Positions 21,526 through 33,500 of a stretch of 64,000 bases of DNA are shown here, piece by piece. The translations under genes were made by a program, and so were the position numbers. This DNA comes from Liolophura sinensis (Eukaryota > Mollusca > Polyplacophora > Chitonida > Chitonidae), in contig NC_088296.1 of assembly GCF_032854445.1 (NCBI RefSeq), positions 23,817,604 through 23,881,603 of the forward strand. The letters are read 5' to 3'. Within the stretch, counting starts at the first letter, position 1; every line of letters starts with the position of its first letter. The notes under the pieces were generated by a model that had not been told where the DNA came from, made no database searches, and saw only the letters and a program-made list of their open reading frames with translations.

Positions 21526-24500
21526 CTGATGAAAAGAGTAAAATGACTTCCTTTAATATACAGGTAGATTATCTGGTCATCTGGTCAATAAGCACTTCAT
21601 GGCTCCAAGACAGTTGAAAACACATTTATGATACATTTGTCTTGTACATGTAGAGAGTTTCCAATCTGAAATTGTGCTTGTATTTATTTATTTATTTATT
21701 TATTTATTTATCTGAATGGTGTTTTAAGCCTAGCTTAACCAAGAATATTCAAATTATGAGACGGGTAAGCAGAATTATGATGGGAGGAAACCAGGTAGAG
21801 CCCGGGGGAACCCATATCCATCTGCAGGTTGCTGACAGACCTTCCCACATATGACCAGAGAGGAAACTAGTCTAATCTGGACTTGAACTCACAGCAACCG
21901 CATTAGTGAGAGGCTCCTGAGTCATTGTGCTGCGTTGTCACACTAGCCACTTGGCCACAGAGGAAAACGGTGGTCCACTGTGGCCAAGTGGTTAGTGTGA
22001 CAATGCAGTTCGATAGTTAAAAAAATTATCGAGTACAGCCTTAAAGATCAATAAATAAATACAGGACCCCTGGTCACCAAAGTAAGTATGGGACACTATA
22101 TGGGACTCTTTTTAGAGAGATACCATACATATCTATTACATTTTAAGCATGTGTGTGGAAGGCAAAAATGTCACATACAAGAAATTAGTGGGAACAAGAT
22201 CAGCTAAACTAATGCCTCAACTCAACAGACTAAGGTCTAGGGGCTGTTACACGTCCTGAAGAACTTGTATTTCAGCTAACTAGACATGTTTTACCGCCAT
22301 TTCCAGAGACAAAAGCTGTCATATACAGCAGTGATAAACCCCTTTTTTGCCCCTTTCTTTACAATAAACATTTTTCTAGGGGCTGTTACACGTCCTGAAG
22401 AACTTGTATTTCAGCTAACTAGACATGTTTTACCGCCATTTCCAGAGATAAAAGCTGTCATATACAGCAGTGATAAACCCCTTTTTTGCCCCTTTCTTTA
22501 CAATAAACATTTTTCTAGGGGCTGTTACACGTCCTGAAGAACTTGTATTTCAGCTAACTAGACATGTTTTACCGCCATTTCCAGAGATAAAAGCTGTGAT
22601 AGACAGCAGTGATAAACCCCTTTTTTGCCCCTTTCTTTACAATAAACATTTTTCTAGGGGCTGTTACACGTCCTGAAGAACTTGTATTTCAGCTAACTAG
22701 ACATGTTTTACCGCCATTTCCAGAGACAAAAGCTGTCATATACAGCAGTGATAAACCCCTTTTTTGCCCCTTTCTTTACAATAAACATTTTTCTAGGGGC
22801 TGTTACACGTCCTGAAGAACTTGTATTTCAGCTAACTAGACATGTTTTACCGCCATTTCCAGAGATAAAAGCTGTCATAGACAGCAGTGATAAACCCTTT
22901 TTTTGCCCCTTTCTTTACAATAAACATTTTTCTAGGGCTGTTACACGTCCTGAAGAACTTGTATTTCAACTAACTAGACATGTTTTACCGCCATTTCCAG
23001 AGATAAAAGCTGTCATATACAGCAGTGATAAACCCCTTTTTTGCCCCTTTCTTTACAATAAACATTTTTCTAGGGGCTGTTACACGTCCTGAAGAACTTG
23101 TATTTCAGCTAACTAGACATGTTTTACCGCCATTTCCAGAGACAAAAGCTGTGATAGACAGCAGTGATAAACCCCTTTTTTGCCCCTTTCTTTACAATAA
23201 ACATTTTTCTAGGGCTGTTACACGTCCTGAAGAACTTGTTATTTCAGCTAACTAGACATGTTTACTGCCATTTCCAGAGACAAAAGCTGTCATAGACAGC
23301 AGTGATAAACCCTTTTTTTGCCCCTTTCTTTACAATAAACATTTTTCTAGGGGCTGTTACACGTCCTGAAGAACTTGTATTTCAGCTATTTCAGCTATTC
23401 ATCTGTCAGAGGCAACAGGCAAAGATCCAGTGCTTGCCTACCCCTTGAAAACTCTGGCCTTTCAGATCGCTGCAAATGGCGGAAGCTCTGTACATAAATA
23501 CAGGTATAATACATGTAATATATCTCACCTGTGCCCTTTCAATGAGATCATCTTTAGCTTCTTGGCCTCCTCTATGAACTTATCCTCTAGAGCCTCATCT
23601 CCTCCAATTCCACCAATCCGGAACGGGATATTCATGCGGCTGCGATACTGTGGGTCGACTGGAGAACTGTATTGCAGGAATGAAAGAGTCAAAACTTTTT
23701 CCTTCAACAATATTGCTAGGCAGTGAGGCTTAAAATAAGAAATTCATGGGTTTTCACCAGACCCTGCCTGATTTCCTCCCACCATATCGCTGGTTGCCGT
23801 TGTATAAGTGAAATATTCTTGAGTACGGCGTAAAACACCAATCAAATAAATACAGAAATTATCTGTAACCATACTTTTCTTCAAATTGCATTGCTCAATA
23901 AGAATTGAAAATTCCTGCGAACCCAAAAATAACTTTGAAAAACCATAAAAATAAGAGTTCCAGAAACATCAAGATTTGCCATGATACAGTGTATAACACA
24001 CCATGCTATCAAGCTTGGTGTTAATAATGGAGACACATATGATTGTCAACAAATATGATCTGAAAAGCAAGATTCTACAATTGTTCATACATGTGATATA
24101 CATGATGACATAACTGAAATACATATATAAACATGATCAAAGACTTTGAACTTACGAAGGCAATGAATTTATTTATTTACATGTATATTTATTTGATTTG
24201 TGTTTTACGCCGCACTCACGAATATTTCACCTATACGACGGTGGCCAGCATTATGGTGGGAGGAAACCGAACAGACCCCGGGGGAAACTCACGACCATCT
24301 GCAAGTTGCTGACAGACCTTCCCACTTACAGGCAGAGAGGAAGCCAGCAGAAGACAATGGATCATGCTGGTATACATATATGTATGCTCATTATGAATAA
24401 CTGTACACTGTTGTATATCAGTGAGGTATGTGCACCTGGCCAGAGTTACTATATTATACTGAATGTGTAACTGGGCTTGTGAACATACATGCAATAAACA

Positions 24501-27500
24501 TATTCAATAAAATAATAAAATAATATGAGCTAGATTTTAAATTCTCCAGTGAAACAGTTCTGCAAGTACTCGGATATGAAAAGGCATTTTGCTCTTTTCA
24601 ACAGCCTTTGCCCTAGTGGTAGAGAAAATGTGTACAACTTTCATAACCGTTACCGAAGCAGCTCTGTGACAGACTGATAAGGTCAATTCATAATGTAATA
24701 AAATAAAAAACAATATGATATACATGAGGTAAGTTTCAAGTCACATGCCCTTACCAGTAAAATCCGTTGGACTTGTCAATGACTTCATAAAGAGCGCGCG
24801 ATTTCTTCAGGGAGTGCTCGTACATGGCCTTTACACCTCCATGCTTGGCAATCCAGTCAAAAACTAAGCTCATGATGTATATACTGGGGGGAAAAAATTT
24901 CCTGTTTTTCACACATTTTGGGGTACTTCCACAATCTGACAATTGGTATTTTCTTTAAATGAGAGAGAGTTAACTATCATAAAGAAGCCACAGCTTGCAT
25001 ACATCAAAGTTCTCCACATGTGAAATATTTAAAATCTTGAAAAAACTTAATTAACTGAGATCAACAGAGGCTATCATAAAAATTACAAGATTCAAGGGAC
25101 AGAACTCTACAAAGGCAGATAACTCTTTCCATACCTGTATGTAGGTGGAGTGTTATACAATGATTTGTTTCCAGTCTGTACTTTATAATCCAGGATGGAC
25201 GGGCAGGTTTTCATGGCATGTCCTATCAGGTCATCCCTGACAATCACAACTGTTGCTCCAGCACAACCAATGTTCTTCTGTGCACCAGCAATGATGACTC
25301 CAAACTAAACAACAAATACAAATGTGATATTGTCCAGTTACAGGTAAACTGCTTGTGTATTTACATGAATGTATGAGATACTTCCAATTCAACTTGAATA
25401 TTTAGGACAATTTTAATAATTTCACATCACTTTCACCTAAAAGCAGGCCTGCCCTCTTTCTGATATATTATTAGTACTTTCTATTTATTTGATTGGTGTT
25501 TTATGCCGTACTCAAGAATATTTCACTTATATGATGGCGGCCAGCATTATGGTGGGTGGAAACCATTAGTGCTTTTTCACTGTAACAACACGCTGAACCA
25601 GGTAGGTTGTGCCTGCCCAACCACAGCATATGGTTGTAGGGTAATTTACCTTGGACACGTCAACTGGACGGGACAGCATATTTGAAGACATGTCACACAC
25701 TATTGGAATTCCTTTGGTGTCCGGGACAAATGGAAACTCAACTCCTGGTGAAAACAAAAACGCTGTTTCATTAGCTCAGAAAACCAGCACCAAAAGGCAA
25801 AAGGAAAGAAGGGGAGTTGGGGTGGGGGGTGGTAATGGAGGTGGGGGGTGGCGCAGCTGGATGACCATGCCCTGTTTGATTGGCACAGTAAACCATCACC
25901 AAAGAGAGACAATTGAAACACCATGTACTGTTTCATTAGCACAGTAAACCATCACCAAAGAGAGACAAATGACTCACTATGTAGTTTCATTATCACAGTA
26001 AACCATCACCAAAGAGAGACAATTGACTCACCATGCACTGTTTCATTAGCACAGTAAACCATCACCAAACAGAGACAATTGACTCACCATGTACTGTTTC
26101 ATTAGCACAGTAAACCATCACCAAACAGAGACAATTGACTCACCATGTACTGCTTCATTAGCACAGTAAACCATCACCAAAGAGAGACAATTGACTCACC
26201 ATGTACTGTTTCATTATCACAGTAAACCATCACCGAGAAGAGACAATTGACTCACCAATTAGGGTTTCATTAGCACCGTTAAGCATCACCGAAGAGAGAC
26301 AATTGACTCACCATGTAGGGTTTCATTAGCACAGTAAACCATCACCAAACAGAGACAATTGACTCACCATGTACTGCTTCATTAGCACAGTAAACCATCA
26401 CCAAACAGAGACAATTGACTCACCATGTACTGCTTCATTAGCACAGTAAACCATCACCAAACAGAGACAATTGACTCACCATGCACTGTTTCATTAGCAC
26501 AGTAAACCATCACCAAAGAGAGACAAATGACTCACTATGTACAGTTTCATTATCACAGTAAACCATCACCAAAGAGAGACAATTGACACACCATGTACAG
26601 TTTCATTATCACAGTAAACCATCACCAAACAGAGACAACTGACTCATTAGCACAGTAAACCATCACCAAAGAGAGACAAATGGCTCACCATGCACTGTTT
26701 CATTAGCGCAGTAATAGACATAAGAGGCCTCTGGGTCCAGCTTCCATTCCGACTCGTCACACAATCCTGAGGAAAAATAGAATGTTGATATAAAAATTAT
26801 ACCTTCCTTGAAACCATTTAACTATCGTTGGTGTGAACAGTAAGAAGAAATGTTTTGGAGAAACTATTCTCCAAGCATAATGATTAGATGAATATATACA
26901 TTAGCAGGTTGGTCTGGACATGATCCAACTTCCATTGGGTCAATTGCAATTTTGAGATTTTTATTCATTTATTTATTTGATTTTCACCTGCCGTACGTGG
27001 GAAGGTCTGTCAGCAACCTGCGGATGGTCATTGGTTTCCCATGTGCTCTGCCTCAGACAACTCCAGCAGGATATTCAAGAATATTTCACTTATACAATGA
27101 CAGCCCATGGGAAACCCATGACCATGAGCAGGTTGCTGAAAGACCTTCTCACGTACTTAATTTTATTTATTTATTTTTTTTTTTTTGAAGATTTACTTGT
27201 AGATCTGTTTATTTACTTTGGACACCCAGAGTGTTTATATCTTATACTACATGTACATAAACACATTGACATCTGCACATTGTCAACACCCGCACATAAA
27301 CAGTGTAAGCTTTACATGAAGACATGGAGAGTGGTGTTAGGTATCACTATCTGCCGAGATCTACTACATGAGGTCAGAGGTCAAGAGTTCATACTGATGA
27401 CAAGTCTGATTACCTGATGTCAGTGTGGGAGACATGTAAGATGCATGGGTAGGGATACGGGAGAGGTGTCTCAGTTTTATGATTAATGTTTTTGTAAGGA

Positions 27501-30500
27501 ATAATCTGCTAGTTCCATAAAAGAATTTTAAGTATTAATGTTAATGGAAAGAGTGAAACTTCAATGTCAGAGAAGAGCAATAAAAATAAAAAAAAACTTC
27601 AAAATCTTCTAACCTGTGGGAGGTGAGGACTGTCCCAGAAATTGCTCCCATTAAAAACATATTTACCTGTAATATTTTTTCGGAAAGCCTCACGAAAAAG
27701 GGAAAAACACACTAAAATCAGGTAGACTGAAAAGATGGATTTTCGTTTTTATTTCTATTCCTGTTTTGGATGTTTTTAGCGTCGACTCTGCCGTAAAACA
27801 CAAAAACCAAATTGGTGTTGCCTTACTATAAAACATAATAGGTTACATGCTAATGGACAACTGAGTTGCACGCTATTAAACAACTGAGTTACACGCTAAT
27901 GGGCAACTGAGTTACATACTAATGGGCAACTGAGTTAAATACAAATGGGCAAATGAGATACGTTCTCACGGACAACTGAACTACAAGCTAATGGACAAAA
28001 TGAGTTACATAATAATGGACAACTTGAGTTACATACTAATGGGCAACTGAGTTATGTACTAATGGACAACTGAGTTACACGCTAATGGACAACTGAGTTG
28101 CACGCTATTAAACAACTGAGTTACATGCTAATGGGCAACTGAGTTACATACTAATGGGCAACTGAGTTAAATACAAATGGGCAAATGAGTTACGTTCTCA
28201 CGGACAACTGAACTACACGCTAATGGACAAAATGAGTTACATAATAATGGACAACTGAGTTACATACTAATGGGCAACTGAGTTATGTACTAATGGACAA
28301 CTGAGTTACACGCTAATGGACAACTGAGTTACACGCTAATGGACAACTGAGTTACACGCTAATGGGCAAATGAGTTACGTTCTCATGGACAACTGAACTA
28401 CACGCTAATGGACAAAAGGAATTACATACTAATGGACAACTGAGTTACACGCTAATGGATAACTGAGTTACACGCTAATGGACAACTGAGTTACATACTA
28501 ATGGACAAATGAGTTACACGCTAATGGACAAATGAGTTACATCATAATCACAATGTCTGTACATGTAGCTATACACCCCGAAGTCTTTCAAAGCAATGGT
28601 CATGAGTTTCCCCTTGGCTCTGCCTGGTTTCCTCCTACCATCATGCTGGCTGTCGTCGTATAAGTAAACACCAATCAAGTGGATAAATAAATCATCTAAA
28701 AAAGCAAAATTTCACATTAAAAACTCACCTGAGTAGGTCTGTGTCTTGGGGAGGACAAGATTCACTGTGCCGTATTTTTCCGCCTCCTTGGCTGCCTTAG
28801 CAGACCACGTTCCCGTCACAAAATAGTCGGCCTTTTGATGGGATTTAAGGTTCATCAGGTTTAAGGGCGCAGCAGAAAACTGTCCTGTGCCTCCTCCCTG
28901 GACGAAGATTATGTGATAGTTCTCTGGAACATCTCTGTAACAGCAAAATATCTGACTGATTCCAATAATTGAAGTTTTAACCACACTGCCCCAAAATAAA
29001 TTAATATGGTTACAGATCAAATTTAAAAAATGTGAAATTTTTAAAAATGATGAAGTATTTTCATCCCAAAATCACACTATTTAAAGGTCCACATTTAGAG
29101 CCATTCTAGCTGCAGAGAACATTTGGAGTCCCAAACTGTTGGTGCTCCCAAACTAATGAAGCTCTCAAAAATCCCCAATAGAATTGAATTTTACAAAATT
29201 TTTTTAGGCAGTCACAACATCACCTTAAAAGTTTGGGATAAACACTGCCAACTTTTGTTCTAAATTCCACACTGATATACATGAAATACAGGTACCTCCT
29301 AGGTGATGTTAAACTATTATTGGTAGTACTGTAAATCTTCAACCTTTTCAGCCAATAAAGCACATTTCTCAGTGAATTTTCAGATTTTCCTAGTTATTTT
29401 TCTACACCCCTTAGTTCTCCCAGAATGTTTCAAAATATTGGTTGCAGAGGTCAATGAAAAGATTTAAGAATTAGGGTAGTTACAGTATACAGACACCAGG
29501 CATGACACCAGGCACGACACCAAGCTCATACTGACACCTGAGCATGACATGTTACATTGTTGCACAGTTCTGGGTATTAAACAGGCTTACAACAATGATC
29601 GCACACTGGATTCTGCTCTTGTGATGATCTTGAGGAATTCTGGTGATCGATGACTCATCTCTGACAAAAAAAAAATATATATACGTAAACAAAACTTGTG
29701 TACATATATCAGTAATGAGCAAACGTGTGTACATCTATCAGTAACGAGCAAATGTGTGTACATGTATCAGTAATGAGCAAACGTGTGTACATGTATCAGT
29801 AATGAGCAAATGTGTGTACATGTATCAGTAATGAGCAAATGCGTGTACATGTACCAGTAATGAGCAAACGTGTGTACATGTATCGGTAATGAGCAAACTT
29901 GTGTACATGTATCAGTAATGAGAAAAGTTGTGTACATGTATCACTAATTAGCAAACGTGTATACATGTTTCAGTAATGAGTAAACGTGTGTACATGTATC
30001 AGTAATGAGCAAACTTGTGTACATGTATCAGTAACAAGCAAACTTGTGTACATGTATTAGTAATGAGCAAACTTGTGTACATGTATCAGTAATGAGCAAA
30101 CTTGTGTACATGTATCAGTAACAAGCAAATGCGTGTACATGTATCATTAATAAGCAAACGTGTGTACATGTATCAGTAATGGGCAAACGTGTGTACATGT
30201 ATCAGTAATGAGCAAACTTGTGTACATGTATTAGTAATGAGCAAACGTGTGTACATGTATCAGTAATGAGCAAAAATGTGTACATGTATCGGTAATGAGC
30301 AAACTTGTGTACATGTATCAGTAATGAGAAAAGTTGTGTACATGTATCACTAATTAGCAAACGTGTATACATGTTTCAGTAATGAGTAAACGTGTGTACA
30401 TGTATCAGTAATGAGCAAACTTGTGTACATGTATCAGTAACAAGCAAACTTGTGTACATGTATCAGTAATGAGCAAACTTGTGTACATGTATCAGTAATG

Positions 30501-33500
30501 AGCAAACTTGTGTACATGTATCAGTAATTAGCAAACGTGTATACATGTATCAGTAACGAGCAAACGTGTGTACATGTATCAGTAATGAGCAAACTTGTGT
30601 ACATGTGTCAGTAACAAGCAAACTTGTGTACATGTATCAGTAATGAGCAAACTTGTGTACATGTATCAGTAATGAGCAAACTTGTGTACATGTATCAGTA
30701 ATGAGCAAACGCGTGTACATGTATCAGTAATGAGCAAACTTGTGTACATGTATCAGTAACGAGCAAACTTGTGTACATGTATTAGTAATGAGCAAACTTG
30801 TGTACATGTATCATTAATAAGCAAACGTGTGTACAAGAATCAGTAATGAGCAAACGTGTGTACATGTATCAGTAATGAGCAAACTTGTGCACATGTATCA
30901 ATAATGTGTGTACATGTATCAGTAATGAGCAAACTTGTGTACATGTATTAGTAATGAGCAAAGTTGTGTACATGTATCAGTAATGAGCAAAGTTGTGTAC
31001 ATGTATCGGTAATGAGCAAACTTGTGTACATGTATCAGTAATGAGAAAAGTTGTGTACATGTATCACTAATTAGCAAACGTGTATACATGTTTCAGTAAT
31101 GAGTAAACGTGTGTACATGTATCAGTAATGAGCAAACTTGTGTACATGTATCAGTAACAAGCAAACTTGTGTACATGTATCAGTAATGAGCAAACTTGTG
31201 TACATGTATCAGTAATGAGCAAACTTGTGTACATGTATCAGTAACAAGCAAATGCGTGTACATGTATCATTAATAAGCAAACGTGTGTACATGTATCACT
31301 AATGAGCAAACGTGTGTACATGTATCAGTAATGAGCAAACTTGTGCACATGTATCAATAATGTGTGTACATGTATCAGTAATGGGCAAACGTGTGTACAT
31401 GTATCAGTAATGAGCAAACTTGTGTACATGTATTAATAATGAGCAAACGTGTGTACATGTATCAGTAATGAGCAAACTTGTGTACATGTATCGGTAATGA
31501 GCAAACTTGTGTACATGTATCAGTAATGAGAAAAGTTGTGTACATGTATCACTAATTAGCAAACGTGTATACATGTTTCAGTAATGAGTAAACGTGTGTA
31601 CATGTATCAGTAATGAGCAAACTTGTGTACATGTATCAGTAACAAGCAAACTTGTGTACATGTATCAGTAATGAGCAAACTTGTGTACATGTATCAGTAA
31701 TGAGCAAACTTGTGTACATGTATCAGTAGTTAGCAAACGTGTATACATGTATCAGTAATGAACAAACGTGTATACATGTATCAGTAACGAGCAAACGTGT
31801 GTACATGTATCAGTAATGAGCAAACTTGTGTACATGTGTCAGTAACAAGCAAACTTGTGTACATGTATCAGTAATGAGCAAACTTGTGTACATGTATCAG
31901 TAATGAGCAAACTTGTGTACATGTATCAGTAATGAGCAAACGCGTGTACATGTATCAGTAATGAGCAAACTTGTGTACATGTATCAGTAACGAGCAAACT
32001 TGTGTACATGTATTAGTAATGAGCAAACATGTGTACATGTATCATTAATAAGCAAACGTGTGTACAAGAATCAGTAATGAGCAAACGTGTGTACATGTAT
32101 CAGTAATGAGCAAACTTGTGCACATGTATCAATAATGTGTGTACATGTATCAGTAATGAGCAAACTTGTGTACATGTATTAGTAATGAGCAAAGTTGTGT
32201 ACATGTATCAGTAATGAGCAAAGTTGTGTACATGTATCGGTAATGAGCAAACTTGTGTACATGTATCAGTAATGAGAAAAGTTGTGTACATGTATCACTA
32301 ATTAGCAAACGTGTATACATGTTTCAGTAATGAGTAAACGTGTGTACATGTATCAGTAATGAGCAAACTTGTGTACATGTATCAGTAACAAGCAAACTTG
32401 TGTACATGTATCAGTAACAAGCAAACTTGTGTACATGTATTAGTAATGAGCAAACTTGTGTACATGTATCAGTAATTAGCAAACGCGTATACATGTATCA
32501 GTAGTTAGCAAACGTGTATACATGTATCAGTAAGGAGCAAATGTGTGTACATATATCAGTAATGAGCAAACTTGTGTACATGTATCAGTAACAAGCAAAC
32601 TTGTCTACATGTGTCAGTAATGAGCAAACTTGTGTACATGTATCAGTAATGAGCATATATACACATGTGTAACAAATGAGAAACAGCTGAGCCCCAGCCT
32701 TGAGAACATGGCTGGTCAGCAATTTTCCACTCTCCTTCTTGCCATTTTAGGCCGCCAGAATATGAGTAAATTCACGATTTTAACACATTTGGCATATACT
32801 TTAAAATAACCAATTTTATGGCAGATAGCATATTTTAAGCGAGAAACGGCTGATCCTGACAGAATTCGTGGTCACCCACAAAAGGTTTTCAGGTGTCAGA
32901 TGAATTACTACTAAAAACCAAAAACTTTGACAAGCAATCACATCAGAGTGTTCTAAATTGTCACTTCTACCTTTGCAATCATGATCATATCTGAGATTCC
33001 CTTTTCTGACACAATGATACATGCATATGAGTGGGCATTCTGCATTTAACCTCTGCTTTACGGAGTTGAAATTTACACACACTGCTCAGCTCTAGGTGAA
33101 GAGTTCAAGCGTGTCAAGGAGACTGACTGTCTGAAGATAACAGACTTTGTGTTTTTGTTTTTCACATGGAAGAGTCCTCGAAGTCAAAGAGAGTAGTGCT
33201 CATTGCTCTGGTACAGATATCCACTGACCAATGAAATTATGTGTTTCTATACAGCCTCCCCCCCCCCCTTACATTTCCAAACTTCTCTCCCTCCTCACAC
33301 CCTGCCTCAGGAGGTGTAGTTAGGTTCAAAACAGGAGAGGTGTCAATTATATCAGAGTTCATACAGGTTTGGTGGTTTGTCCTTGGGATGATTTTGGTAA
33401 CTGATACATTTCATACTGGTTCAAAATCAAAATATTTATGGAAACTGATACCAACTACACTGGACTGTCTACAGTGTATAAGTCATCAAATGCTTGTAGT

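Noticed and set aside
23393-23503. Forward exon ending TACAG before GTATAA after the 139-bp array
   Set aside because: A stretch reads [20 protein letters not shown], but it is out of frame with the array's open frame and has no clear acceptor.
29700-32655. CRISPR array (29-bp repeats)
   Set aside because: Units are directly contiguous with no unique spacers, and the DNA is clearly eukaryotic.
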